Notes: generated by a model not told the origin, from the letters alone. A stretch of 64,000 nucleotides of DNA from Cladobotryum mycophilum (GCA_036429605.1 JAVFKD010000002.1:2418001-2482000); one strand, 5' to 3'. Counted from the first letter of the stretch, positions 35,845 through 47,518 are shown. Made by a program: numbers and translations.

Positions 35845-36529
35845 TTCTTCTTTCTTCCCTCCTTTTCTTCCTTCTTTCTTTTTATTTCCTCTTACTTCCT
35901 TCTCTATTCCTTCTTCTATAAAGACCAAGCAGCGGGAGGGAGCAATAAATGCGCTTAGAAAAGACCAGCATACAGCGAGTAGACGATGATGAACATGTAA
36001 GTGGGATGAGAGAAATCTATTCCCTCACTTCTTCCGGTCGAGAAAACGGAAATTGGGCATGGAAAGAGATTACATGTTCAAAGGAAGGCCATCAGGGCGG
36101 ATGTAGACTACCCCCGTGATTTAATCAAAGACTTGAAAGCAAGTGCAGTAAAGTAAAATGTAAAACATATTTTTTTCTTGGTCCCATGTAGAGAAACAAA
36201 ACGTTGTTTTTGGATGTGGCATGTCCAGCTGGTGGCATTTCTTTTTGGGACAATCTACATCTTGCCTTGTCTAGAACGTCTCTTTCAATCTAGCCACCCG
36301 CCAACAATATCTTTCTTTTTCATGATAACCGCAGCTTCGTCTGATTCTTCACATTATGATCTCGTCCATTTGGCGATCGGATAGTCGCATCGTCTCATTT
36401 GATATCATATATGTACCATTGCCTTTAACCCCCACCAAGCTCCCATACCATGTCCTTCATGCCATGAAATCATCACCAAGTAACCATGTCTAATCCCGCC
36501 GTAACTGTGGTCCCCCCCCCGGGGGGCCC
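35796..36529. other. Intergenic region with TTTC microsatellite, no gene seen
   Basis: Promoter of the APH-like gene (-) and 3' flank of SEC65 (-). The TTTC array sits at its left edge and a C9G6 run at 36512–36526 at its right edge, 3 bp before the restored SEC65 stop. Confidence 0.6.
35806..35844. repeat. TTTC tetranucleotide microsatellite in APH-like gene leader
   Basis: About nine TTTC units (GAAA on the coding strand) begin about 10 bp upstream of the start codon of the APH-like gene. Confidence 0.9.
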
Positions 36530-37400
36530 TCAAGCCTTCCCCTTCCCCTTCTTATCTTTCTTCTTCTTCTTCCCCCATCCTCCGCTCCGCTCCCGTTCCC
36601 ACCACCCGCCTGGCTCGCCATCAGCGCCGCCATCGGATCTGCGCCGCCCTGCATCTCCTTCATCATGTCCTTGAACAAATTCTCCGACACGCCCCCACCC
36701 GTCATCGCCGCGCTGAGGTAGGGCAGCAACTCGCCCATCTTCCAGCCCCTGGGGACCGCAGGCTTAGGATAGGGCTTGCCCTCGGGGGTTGCATCTGCCC
36801 TCCGATCCTCAGCCGCAAGCCCGCCGAACTCTCCGTTGTAGGGTTCTCCTGTAGGTGCTGCGCCACAAGAATGTACAGGTGATGCTTGTTGAGAACCGTC
36901 GTAGAGGCAGCAGCTTGTTTCAGTCCGACCTTGACCCTCCCGGGGTTCGCCCAGTCCTTGGGATGAATCTTCTCCGGCTCCAATAGCGTCTGTAACCTCA
37001 ACCTCGAGCATGCATTCGCAATATCTCGTGCCAGCGGGTTCTTCACGGCAAGCTTGGAGCTCACACGCCTGCCCTCGGCTCGCGACCTCGAAGCATCAAA
37101 GTACACGGGGTATAGGCACTGGAAATTACTATACACGGATCGATCCGCCGCCGCAGCTATTGTTTGTGTAGGGGGCGCAAAGTGCGCTGGGTTGAGGATA
37201 TGCGAGTGCGCACCCGCGGAGGGGAGGAGGTCGTCATCGTCGTCGTCGTCGTCGTCCGAGTCTACAGCTGTGCGCTGGGCTCGATCGGGGACGCGGCGGA
37301 GGATATCTGCGTCGTCAAAGTCGCCAAGGTCAACCTCCTCGGGGTCGGAGATTGCGTCTGGATCGCTGTCGGAAACTTCTTCTATCCGTGGGTGAGACAT
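36530..37400 (-). CDS. SEC65: Signal recognition particle subunit SRP19/Sec65, frame broken twice
   Basis: From the ATG at 37400 the frame encodes an acidic N-terminus (residues ~1–60 with a run of nine Asp) and then the SRP19 domain: YPVYFDASRSRAEGRRVS, NPLARDIANACSRL, PEKIHPKDWANPGRVKV and NKHHLYILVAQHLQ. SRP19 binds helices 6 and 8 of SRP RNA and helps SRP54 join the ER-targeting particle. The frame then breaks. After the C5/G5 run at 36784–36788 the expected continuation (EGKPYPKPAVPRGWKMGELL) is in another frame; after a second five-base run at 36572–36576 the expected Lys-rich end (GKKKKKDKKGKGKA) and a TGA at 36530 are in the third frame. One extra base in each run would give about 290 residues. 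I saw no splice sites that would bridge either break. Confidence 0.85.
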
Positions 37401-37963
37401 GGTTGGTGATGTGTGTTGAGAGGTGGAGGTTAAAGGGTCGTGGATGGGTTGATGTCAGTGGCCAGTTGACCTCAATGGGAATTTTGATATTATGGCGGGC
37501 CAATTAATGGTGGGGTAATCGCCGTTAGCATGGATGGTGGGGTGTGATGTGAGCCAAAAGTTGTACCTTAAGAGTACCTACCTCTATATCATGTTTAATA
37601 AGCATCGCCAAGTCTTGCCAATGTACCACTGGTGCAGGTCAACCACCTCCTAGGTTAGTACTACGAGCATAAACACTTCAACAATATCAAACACACGAGC
37701 ACAAGAGACAGGGCAGACGTGTCATACAATTGTTCCTTCCTATCCTCATGTCCCTCCATAAACCAAGTGCTATTGTACACTGCAGCAAAAGCTGCTCCAT
37801 AAGGAACCAAGAGGGCGTCAAAAACCACAGCCGGTCGCGTAAAGGGTATCTGGTATGGGGTGAACCGCCCGTCGTTTCTCACACATCCCTCGCCTCCTCT
37901 AAGCCATAGCCAGCCAGCAAACGGCCTGTCATCCGTCCCCTCATGTGAATGCTGCACATCCCT
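37401..37963. other. Intergenic region, no gene seen
   Basis: SEC65 promoter (-) and 3' flank of the CCCH gene (-). A 98-codon minus-strand frame at 37661–37957 has no recognisable features and probably lies in the CCCH gene's 3' UTR. Confidence 0.55.
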
Positions 37964-39901
37964 CTAGTTGGCACGAATGAAGCTATTCTTGTATTTTGTT
38001 CCGGGAGGATGAGACTCCTCTGAGAACTTGCAGAAGGGATGGATACAGACGCCATCTCGCACGCTAGGGCACTGTAAAAGTATTGTTAATATGATGTAGT
38101 ACGATCGATATCAACCTAGGATTGGGATACTCACATGATGACCATAAATGCATTCATCCAGCTCGCAGTACTGCCCACTAGTACAAGGATTCTGACGAGC
38201 TAAAACAGCAATGGCCTTGATCTCATCTTCGCTAGGCCTATAATCGTGAACAAACTGGCACACATCTCGCTTGGCGCATGGACCACGGAGATAATGATTA
38301 TTGCAGAGTTTGTCCGTATCCTTCCGCTTCTTGATCGTCTCCAACACTAGAATGTTGACTTTGATGGGTTCGTCGAGACCTCGGGGGCCGGGATTCCAAT
38401 CGGGTTGCTGAGGCGGGACTAACTGGTAATTTGAGGACTGCGATGACTTCTGACGCGGGGGTGGCAATGGCTTCAGAGCGAGAGGGAACGTAATTTGCGG
38501 CGGGGGCTGGCGCTCGCGATACCAGCATATGACATGGTCGGCGTACGAGTTGGGCCAGAGCCTATGCTAGCAGTCGGGCTGGCAGTACGGGACACGGCAG
38601 CCGGGATGATGTGCGAGGTCGTAAACGTGCGTTCGATAAGCTTCTCCTTGCGAAAGAGATCCGCCTCCATCTTGATAATGCCGACTTCGGTAGCAACAAG
38701 TTCCTTTACGGTCGAAACGCCCTCCAAAATGCTGACTCGCTGTCGGGTAATATCATCCTGGAAAATTTCATCGAGGAAAGGTGCATATCCGGCGTCGTGG
38801 GATATTCCAAGAACAATCTGTTTGCAGTTATGATTTCGCAAATTCCATCTGGTCAGTTCTACATGTGCATGTGTTAGTCGTGAACTCATCAAAAATGCGA
38901 CTTGCAAGATGGCTTGCCCTTGATTTTAGAATCAGCCCTTTCCTTTCCATAGCCAACATCAACAAAGTCAAACGAAGCCTTTGCCTGCGTAAAGCCAAGC
39001 GTAAAATCCTTCATGTCGGATTGGTTCTCGGAGCTACCATCACGCTGCATAGCCTTGGCCAGGCCTGAAAGGTTGGCGACGACTTTTGCCACCACTTCGA
39101 TATCCTCATTGTCTCCACCGAACCTCTCTGAAATGGCATTTCGGAGGGCGTATGCTGCTTTTTTGCCTCCTTCAACGCCTTGCTTTATCCATTTTTCCTG
39201 AAACTGCGGGTGACAAGGTTAGTTGGGCCCATGCTGCGGCGTTTGCCAGGTGGAGTGAAGGTATACAATAAGGCCATCACCATCTATCAACACCATGATA
39301 TACGGATTTCGATTCTGCGAGACAGGGTTAGCATCCCGCTGCCAACTCCAGGAGCTTAGTGTGGCAAGTACCTTTAAACCATCGTTCTCTTTAGCCAATT
39401 TTTCATGTCTGGACTCGTAAACCTGAATGCGCTGCTGTAGCTCCCTTCGCGTATTTGTTGCATCCGCAAGATCAAGTTGGCTGTTCTTGAGCCTCTGGGT
39501 TTCGTGGCTCAACTCAATTTCGATTTGGTTACAATATATGACGAGATCCTATAAAACGCAGAAAAAGGCGAGAAACCATGTGAGCCTTTTTTTTTTTTTT
39601 TTTGTTATGTGGTTCATTCTCCTTACGTCATTGACGCTTCATGGGACAGGGGCCCCTGGAGGGATGGGCGAGGGAATAGACAGGCACAAGCAGAAGCACA
39701 GAGCAGGGCAGGGCAGGGCAGGGTGAAAGGGGTGTGTGTGTGTGTGGGTGCGGACGGGCAGGCATCGACAACGTTTTTGTTGCCAACAACGAGAGAACTG
39801 ACCTTGATCAAAGCGTCTGTAGAATCCCTATGAGCCTGAAGCGTATGAAAGCGTTGGACAAAGTCCCTAACGGTTTGTCCCACAGACATCTTAGTTGCCA
39901 T
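37964..39901 (-). CDS. CCCH zinc-finger protein with N-terminal coiled coil, one frame break
   Basis: Six exons are inferred on the minus strand: 39901–39803, 39548–39372, 39314–39267, 39203–38918, 38858–38135 and 38071–37964, about 480 residues. Order: short N-terminal helix, coiled coil (HETQRLKNSQLDLADATNTR), a central folded region with MVLIDGDGLI, SFDFVDVGYGKERADSKIK and NCKQIVLGISHDAGYAPFLD, then zinc-finger motifs: CNNHYLRGPCAKRDVCQFVH (C-x8-C-x5-C-x3-H), CTSGQYCELDECIYGH, and a Cys/His cluster in the last exon. This matches a fungal family annotated as CCCH zinc-finger DNA-binding proteins; RNA binding is equally possible. Exon 4 ends at a GC donor (GC–AG intron, 38917–38859, ACTAAC branch). 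Within exon 5 the frame breaks at the five-base run 38502–38506; one extra base rejoins MSYAGIASASP to PQITFPLALKPLPPPRQK. Intron 1 carries a T run and GT and GGGCA repeats. Confidence 0.75.
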
Positions 39902-41765
39902 TGAAGGTTGTCGCCTCTGTTGATAAAAAAAAACAATCTCTCTTTATATCTTGTCTCTTTGGAACGAGATGGATCTGCTGCCGCCTCCGTCGTTCTCTTG
40001 CGTTTGGCGCACAGATCTTGGATGGGGGGCGCTGGTGAGAAAGAAAAGAAGAGAGAGAAAGAGAGAGAGTTGAGAGAATTGGCAACGTGGAAGAGAAAAG
40101 GGAGGTTGATGTTTTTTTTCCCTCTCTCTCCTTTTAGTAGCCTTAAGAAAAATCTACTTTTTTTCCCTTCCTGAGTAGCAAATGATTGACCGTTTGCTGC
40201 TGTAGCTACCCGTCTGCAAAATGAAGTGTGTGGTGGCACGTGGATTGTGTGTGACCTTGTTTGGGCGTACGTCGCTGGATCTGAAAATTTAATGTTTTTG
40301 TAGTGAGATAAGAACACACGCGCGCGCACACAGCAGCAGTGGTAGTACAAGTGGTGGTAGTAGCACAAAGGCTTTGGGGGAGATTGTTCGCTGCCTTGTT
40401 AAAATGAGTTATTTTTGTAATATGGGCAAAACGTAAATTGAAGTTTTTTCTTTCCCTTTTGTATGGTAGACTGCTTTTCGTAAATAAAATAATAGTGAAT
40501 GGAGGTGAATGAAAAGAGAAAGAATGATATTTAAGAAACAGCCTGTCGATGAAGTTTTGTCTCAGTTTAGGATGAAACCCGGGGGGAAGGAGCGGCGCAA
40601 GGGTTAGAATTATTACTAGTGGTTTCCCAGTCCGTCCCAGAGTGTGTATGTATGTATGTATGTATGTACAAGTAGTTAGTTTTGGTTGGCAAACGCCTCT
40701 AAATCTTTCTCATTTTTCTCCATCTTGGAACGTGAAATTGGTTGATACACCTGATTTCTTTTCTCTTGATGGAGTACCTTCCCTGCCAAACTCGGCCCCC
40801 AGGCACTTCCCCACAAACTCGGGTAAAGATAGGATAGGTACCTACCTACTAATTGCTACTAGATACCTAGTACCAGGTAGATAGCACACCATAGGCGGGC
40901 AGATGGTGATGATGGAGGTGCCACGCGCTTCCAGTGGGTTGTCCCAAGGCGCTTACCTGCTTGCTTGCTTGCCTACCTTGCTACCAACTATCTACCTACC
41001 TATGACCCCCTCATAGCTGGTCAAGGGCCTCATAGTGCCATTGCTATTTCGGTAGTAGAGAGGCAAAACAGGCAAAAGAGGCAAAAAAAAAAAAGGACCC
41101 ACTCTCTTCCAAGCGATATCGAACCAACGCCACGGCATTTCGCGTCGCTCTTTTTTAATATGCATTTGATTTCAGCAGCCCTGAAGCTTCAGCGTCAAAT
41201 CTTAAGCAGCAGCCTTAAGCAGATTGGGACCCCTACAACCCTCTAGCGGCTTAACCCAGATCAGCTGTCCACCGCTAGGACCTTTTTAGGCGCTCAATAT
41301 CACCCCCCCCCCCCAAGAACCACCAAAGAGCAACCTGGAACCCCTTAAACGGTCTCTAAAAAAAGGGACCCCCCCCTCCTGCTCGTTCGTCAATCTCATG
41401 TTCGCTGTCTCCATAGCATGTCTCATTCATTACATTACCACCTGCAACATGCAACCTGCAACCTGGTATCCAATTTTGTTGTCCTTGTTGGTTCATGATG
41501 CCATTTACATGCCGTTCATACATACGGTACGACCTTCTCTCTCTCCCTCCAAGCGCTGAATGGCCAGCTCAGTGAGCCGTCCAACCCTTCAACCAAACAA
41601 AAGATGCTATTTTATCTTCTGCAGTTCCATGGCATTCCATCTCATAGTATACGCGCGGCAGCAAAACGCCGACAAATATAGAACACTTATCCAACCAACC
41701 TACATAGATACTTATCCAATCACAGCTTCATCCCTCATGTACATCAGACGCCCTTGTTTTGATTC
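39902..41765. other. Intergenic region, no gene seen
   Basis: Promoter of the CCCH gene (-) and 3' flank of the Zn2Cys6 gene (-). Contains a GTAT run at 40645–40668, clustered GGTAGGT/CTACCTACC words at about 40830–41000 and a C run near 41304–41313. Open frames look like noise. Confidence 0.55.
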
Positions 41766-44239
41766 TCACCCAGAATCATGGGTGCCTGGTGGATTCTGGT
41801 TCAGGAACTGCCAAACCGTGTCCTGTCCAAAGTCTCCTCCAAACTGCCATCCCAGCGGATCAATTGGCGGGTTTTGCTCCAGCGATTGCAGCAGGTCGCT
41901 GTCCCCAAAGACCGAGAGATCGTTGTAGATGATGTCGCTCAATGGGAATATTGGCGCGATGCCAGCAAACGACATGGTTCCTTCTGGTGATATTGTAAAG
42001 TCTGTCTGCACTGCCTCGGCGGTAAATGGTGATGTATCTTCTCTTGAACCATTCGTTGTCGTCGATGCTGTTGGCCCAGAGGCGCTTGCTGAGCCATGCT
42101 CGCCATTCGCTGTGCTGTATGCGCTTCCCGGCGTCGACTCCATCGTCCCCCGTGTCAGTCTAGGAGAATCAGTAGCATTCCCGTTGGTGCTAGTCGTTGA
42201 GAGCGTCGAGGGCGCACAATTGCTGATGGCCTTTGTAACCCTGGCCACAATGGCTCGAAGGACGCCCAGTGCCGACCTCGCCAGCACATTACGCTCTTGA
42301 ATGGCAGAAAACCGCTCAACCGTCCACTGAAAATGCTGCATGGCGCTGTCTCTGAGCTCTCGGTGTTCATAGGGAAACAAGATGTAGATGGCCGCAATCA
42401 TGGTGACGGCATCAAAACTTCCGTAAAACAGATGAAAACTGGGCATGGATTATTAGCATACAGAATGCATCAACATCTTCGAGGCGGTAAACGTACTTTC
42501 TCCATGATTTTGACGGCAGACCTGCAAATGTGAGACGCTGGATCTCGAGCATGTCAAGACTTGACTTCAGAGCCAACTCTCGACTTTTCTCTCGATGAAA
42601 CACATATGGTCGATGCAGCGCCAGCACGCAGAAATAATGCATATGCTCCAGGAAGTACCGCGCTTCCTTAATCCAAGACATGTTGGGATATTCGTCCCAC
42701 CGCTTGTCTGTATTCTGCAGTCGAAAGTACGCCGGTTTGCTGTCTTGAATTCGAAGCATCTTCTCATGTAGTTGATCAACCTTGGTGAATTCTTTTGGAT
42801 ATGACCCGTCACCTTCCAGCTTATGGACCTCCTCGAGCGTAGACACCATTTTAAACATGAGCAAGTTTCTCGCCACTGGTGTTGGTGGATCGCGTTCTTC
42901 GTCTCGGGGGAGGACTGGCGTTCTTGATCGGTCAGAGGGGGTTGGGGCATCAGTCGGCAGTGACGGAAGATCATGTTTCCAATCCATGGAACCTGGACGG
43001 CCAAGTATGATGCACATGTGAATATCCCTGGTGCCAAATAGTCAGCATTGCTGAGGCTCAAAACCAAACCCTTTCCCTCCATGTGCTTACCATACGGCTA
43101 GAAGCATATAAATATGTCTTCTTGCTTCAATATCCCACTGGTTCTCCAAAATGGCCTCAACTTCAGACGACGCCGGTTTAGGATCAAGGCTATCTCGGTG
43201 CATGCCGAGCTCCTGGGCATCTTTTATGGCTACCGACAGCGTGTGCCACGATTCCGTCACACCGCCCGTATACTTCAGAAACGCAGCCCGAAGAAAGTGA
43301 GCCCGAACAGTAGTCAGCGTCAAATTCTTCTTGCCAAAGAGGTTCACAACAGAAACCCCCGATTCGCTAAAGTCCATGGCGAGGTCCTCAAATGTCATAT
43401 TCCCAGCGTACTTTAAGGCATCAAACACCGGATGCGAGGTCTCTGGAAGAATCAACAAGGCCGTAGCCACCATCTGGAACATCATTGCTGGGAACACCCT
43501 CAGCTCCGGAGACAACGCCTGAGGTCCCTCGGTAGAGAGAAGTTTAAAGGGAAGATTGTTCCACTCCTCGAACAGTCTACGAAACACAGCCGGGTCGACG
43601 AGGTAGTACTGCTTGTTAAACTCCTTGAAGAACATGTCGATCAGTTGGTCGAGATATGTCTTGGCCGGAAGCAGCCGGATCAGCCCCTTGTACTTTTCCT
43701 TTACCGCGAAGCTCTCCTGCCTCGACTTTCGCTGCGCATAGCTGGGCATGTCGTCGTTGTCGTCGTCATTCGTGCTGGCCCTCTCAATCTTTTGGAGGAA
43801 GCACATGGTAGAGGTGCCAGTCTGGGCATACCCCCAGGCTGTAGCCGCGGAGGAGAGTGGTTCATTGCTCTTCTCTGCTCTCTCGCTGCTCTGCTTGTCC
43901 GATTGAGATTTGCCGTCGCTGGCCTCATGCTCCCGAGCGGTTGGTGCTCCAGCTTCATAAGTGCAGTGAGATTCCTTGTTTCTTGATTTGCAATTTCCAC
44001 ATGGAAGTTCACGATCACACTTTTTTTTTTTTGCAGGTGTTAGTAAGTGATGCTGAGGTGGGTCTGTCGAGTTGATGATTAAACAGACACGGCATAAAAA
44101 AGAAAAAAAGAAAAAAGAAAGTCTTTCTAACCTTTTGTTTTCTTCGATGGCATTCGATACATGAGATGACAATTCGTCTCCTCTTCTTGGGCGGGGCCCG
44201 TTCAGGTGGTGAATCAGCTACCAATAACACGTCTGCCAT
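41766..44239 (-). CDS. Zn2Cys6 fungal transcription factor
   Basis: Four exons (44239–44132, 44019–43091, 43027–42497, 42438–41766) encode 746 residues. Intron 1 splits the DNA-binding domain; after splicing the residues ~27–55 give a C-x2-C-x6-C-x5-C-x2-C-x8-C zinc cluster starting CIECHRRKQKCDRELPCGNC and preceded by a basic KKRRR patch. Exons 2–4 carry a typical fungal-specific transcription factor (middle homology) region, for example YKGLIRLLPAKTYLDQLIDMFF, GGVTESWHTLSVAIKDAQELG and FHLFYGSFDAVTMIAAIYILFPYEHRELR. The C-terminus is Ser/Thr-rich and acidic, a possible activation region. The regulated pathway cannot be inferred. The start at 44239 is the ATG closest to the zinc cluster; an open upstream extension exists but is hydrophobic and looks like leader DNA. 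Confidence 0.85.
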
Positions 44240-45377
44240 CTCCAAGTCCAAGCCGTTTAAGAAAAGAAAAGAAAAAAGGAAAAATACGACCCAGCGCCTT
44301 GACTCTGGGGCAACTGAGATGGAAAGTAGGGTCTCGTATGGAGAGAATGAGACAGCGGTAAAAACGAGTAAAAGGGCGGTCGTAGGCAATAGAAATGATC
44401 ACTAATGCAATTTCAATGTTCTGGGGAAGGAAGGGCGCGGAATGGATCCGTAAACCCTTCTTTAGTATGTAGACGGTGGGGCCGGGACGGACCAGTAGAG
44501 ATGGATCAGCAATTCCTTGAAAATGTCAAGGTAGCCCTGGATACCTACCTAGTAGTACCCAGTGGTAGATAGTGGTGAGATGATGATGGTTGATGTGGAA
44601 TGAAGGAAATTGTAAATTTGGTCAAGCTTTAAAGAGTAAAGTAAAATCGCGAGAATGCGGAAATAAAGATAAGTCCGATATCCGCCTTGAAATAAGTGCC
44701 GGGTCGGCAGGAGGCATAAAATATAGAACAAGGCCTTTCTGTCTAAGCAAGCAGTGATGATGATGATATTCTTTCTCCCTCTTACACATCTGTACCCATG
44801 CCGGACCGGGGCTTCGATGCTGTATTTAAACGTCGGCCTCTGGACCGCTGTGACTAATCTACTTGTATGTACCTGATTCAGCGCATGCATTCCGCAAGTC
44901 CGGATTCGCAGTCAACCTGCAACTCTTTCAACCGTCGTTCAGATTGGATGCCCGCCGCCGAGGTGTCATCCCCATTAGGGTAGCGAATGCGAGTGCGTAA
45001 CATACATTCAAGACCGTTTCGTTCGGCTGTCGGGAAGATGGCTGAAAGATTTTCATGCAATTCCGTGCCGGCACAGCGGAGCTACTATGCTGGGTTGTGA
45101 CAACAAATTCATATCATACTTGGCCCTAAAGAAATTGTAATTCACCAACATAATCCTAAAACTTCTGTATAAAGTAGGTACTCTCCGTTTTTTTGTTTTT
45201 GGCTGCCTTCTATGGCATACCGAATCCCATATCCACCAGAAAGCGACCCAGATGCTCCCAGCAAATGCTCCGTACATGTAACACCAATGTAACCCAGCGA
45301 GCTCAACAAACCCTTATATATAAATAATTCGCCATAAATCGACAACCATGATGCAACTTCAGATGAGGTTCCCGCTC
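44240..45377. other. Intergenic region, no gene seen
   Basis: Promoter of the Zn2Cys6 gene (-) and 3' flank of pyr4 (-). A CTACCTAGTAGTACC-type word occurs near 44543. No coding signal. Confidence 0.55.
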
Positions 45378-46508
45378 TTACCGAAGTCTCTCCGTGTAGG
45401 CTTTCCACGCCGCCGATCGATATCGCTCAGCCTCTTCCACGGGATCTGCCGCCTTTAATATTCCTCTTCCTACAATGGCAATGTCGGTACCACAAACGTT
45501 GATGATTTTGTGCGGTGTGTTGTACTGCTGGCCTTGGCCATCTCCTCCCACGGTTCCATTAGTATGCTGATCTTCCTCTTGAGGTGGTAGCTGGCAACCG
45601 GGTGTCATGTGGATGAACGCATCCTCCGGCTCTGTATTCAGGCATTCTTGGGAAATAAAGCCCATGACGAAACTTTTGTGCTCTCTTGCAGCCTCCACAC
45701 ATGCCTGGGTATACTCCTTATTCATAAAGTTTCCCTGACTGGACATTTGGGCGAGGATCAGAAGACCCCTCTCCAACGGCGCTTCCTCGATGCCTGGGAA
45801 CAGCGCCTCATCACCCTCTGCTATTGTCTTGCCCATTCGAGGAGATGTGACAGATTCGTATTGTTGTGTGACGGTCGTGATGGAGACAATACTGCCTTTG
45901 CGCCCATCGCCTGCTCGCCCATATATAGGTCTGTCGGGCCCGGAACCATTAAGGCCTCCCACTCCATTTGTCCTGTGCTCATCGTCGTCGTCGTCTTCGA
46001 AGTGATCCGTGGTCGGCGTCCCAACAGTGACCGACGTCTTCACCTCGCAAGGATATCGTTCGAGCCATCTAGCGGCGGCATTGGCTAACGAAGTTACAGA
46101 CGCCTTGCCTGGGACCATGTTGACGTTGACAATATGCGCCCAGTCGATGATGCGGGCAGCGCCGCTGGTATACTGCAATTCGACAGTATGTCCAATGTCA
46201 CCGAATTTGCGATCCTCGAATATGAGGAAGCCGTGCCTTCTAGCTAGGGAGGCCAACTTGGCTCCTGTTCCGGTTTCGGGGTGAAAGTCCCATCCGGTAA
46301 CCATGTCATAATGCGTCTTGAGAACGACAATGGAGGGACCAATCTTGTCAGCAAGATATAAGAGTTCTCGTGCGGTTGGCACATCGGCGCTCAGGCACAA
46401 GTTGGAGGCTTTGAGGTCCATGAGCTTGAAGAGATAGGCGGTTAAGGGGTGCTGTGCAGTTTCTGCCCTCGAGGCAAAGGTCGCCTTGAGAGTCGGATGC
46501 GGCGTCAT
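45378..46508 (-). CDS. pyr4: Orotidine 5'-phosphate decarboxylase
   Basis: One exon encodes 376 residues from the ATG at 46508 (MTPHPTLKATFASRAETA, matching the usual start of the family). An in-frame ATG at 46562 would add 18 residues. The enzyme converts OMP to UMP in pyrimidine synthesis. KTHYD at residues 64–68 and FEDRKFGDIG at 97–106 contain the conserved catalytic Lys/Asp network; further conserved blocks are ASNLCLSADV, AHIVNVNMVPG, GLLILAQMSSQGNF and DIAIVGRGI. A hydrophilic insertion of about 40 residues (after VGTPTTDHF) and a second one near QEEDQHTNGT are typical of filamentous ascomycete enzymes and absent from yeast Ura3. This gene is the familiar pyr4/pyrG/ura3 locus. Confidence 0.97.
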   Translation of the reverse strand: MTPHPTLKATFASRAETAQHPLTAYLFKLMDLKASNLCLSADVPTARELLYLADKIGPSIVVLKTHYDMVTGWDFHPETGTGAKLASLARRHGFLIFEDRKFGDIGHTVELQYTSGAARIIDWAHIVNVNMVPGKASVTSLANAAARWLERYPCEVKTSVTVGTPTTDHFEDDDDDEHRTNGVGGLNGSGPDRPIYGRAGDGRKGSIVSITTVTQQYESVTSPRMGKTIAEGDEALFPGIEEAPLERGLLILAQMSSQGNFMNKEYTQACVEAAREHKSFVMGFISQECLNTEPEDAFIHMTPGCQLPPQEEDQHTNGTVGGDGQGQQYNTPHKIINVCGTDIAIVGRGILKAADPVEEAERYRSAAWKAYTERLR

Positions 46509-47478
46509 GACTGCGGCAGCTTTGAAATGTGGTCTTGATGATCCAAGTTTGGATTGTGGCAACTCGAATCAAGAAATTTGAGGTGGGGTTGAGGAAATAC
46601 TCCTCCGACTCGCGAATTAGACGACAGGTAGTTGATATCAGAATCAGGGTCCTTGGTCGTTGCTGCAATCACCCACTGCCGAATGTCAAAAGACTGGGGG
46701 AAACTGTTGAAGCACAAGCAAAAAGACTTCGATTTCGCTGGCGGCGAGACCCGAACATGCAAGTCACCAGCTAGAGCGGCAACCACCGAGCGCAAGGCGA
46801 GACAGATGATTCGGGAAAGGAAAGAAAAGCCGTGCGTGCTTTTAGTAGTAGTAGTAGTAGTAGTAGCAGTAGTAGAGGTAGGTAGTAGTAGGTAGTAGCA
46901 GCAGCAGTAGGTAGAGGGGACGGGCGGGAAAGATAAGGAGACGAGAGACACGCAGAAAGTGGATTGATTGTGTGATCGCCTCGCCGGCAGTCGCAGGATC
47001 GAGGCTTTTCGAAAAAAGAGACCAGACTCAGGGTTGGATCTGAAGTTTCCAACTCTTACGACCGAACGGTAACGGGAGTGCCGATGAGCTATGACGATGG
47101 CCGCGAGTCACAAGCTCAACAGCCAATGCAAGGCCGTATTAAATTTGGCGACTAAGCTGGTAATAATAAGGCCAAGGTAAGGTAGGTAAGGTAAGATATG
47201 GTATGGTACGGTATGGTACCACTGTTTATTAGCCCTAGTACTCTCCTGTCCTGTCCGAACCAAGTTGCTGCCCGGAACCGAACAATGGTCTCGAACGGGA
47301 GTTGGGGGGTGGTGGGTGGTGGGTGCCTGAGAGTGCCTGCAGCAAAAGAGCAGCAGCCGGGATCACAAGAACGGAAACGGATGGACGACTGGGGGTTGAC
47401 GGAACTGGACCAGGGGGGTGATTCCAACGTGATGGGGAGGAGGAGAATAATCAAAAAACAAGAGGAATGAGAAGTGAG

Positions 47479-47486
<8 letters not shown>

Positions 47487-47518
<32 letters not shown>
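47487..47518. repeat. GA dinucleotide microsatellite
   Basis: About 16 uninterrupted GA units. Confidence 0.9.

Noticed and set aside
36490..37400. An intron explaining the SEC65 frame change
   Set aside because: No GT/GC donor and AG acceptor of workable size flank either break, and the coding similarity is continuous on both sides of each run.
37661..37957. 98-codon minus-strand frame downstream of the CCCH gene
   Set aside because: No family feature, and the position fits a 3' UTR.
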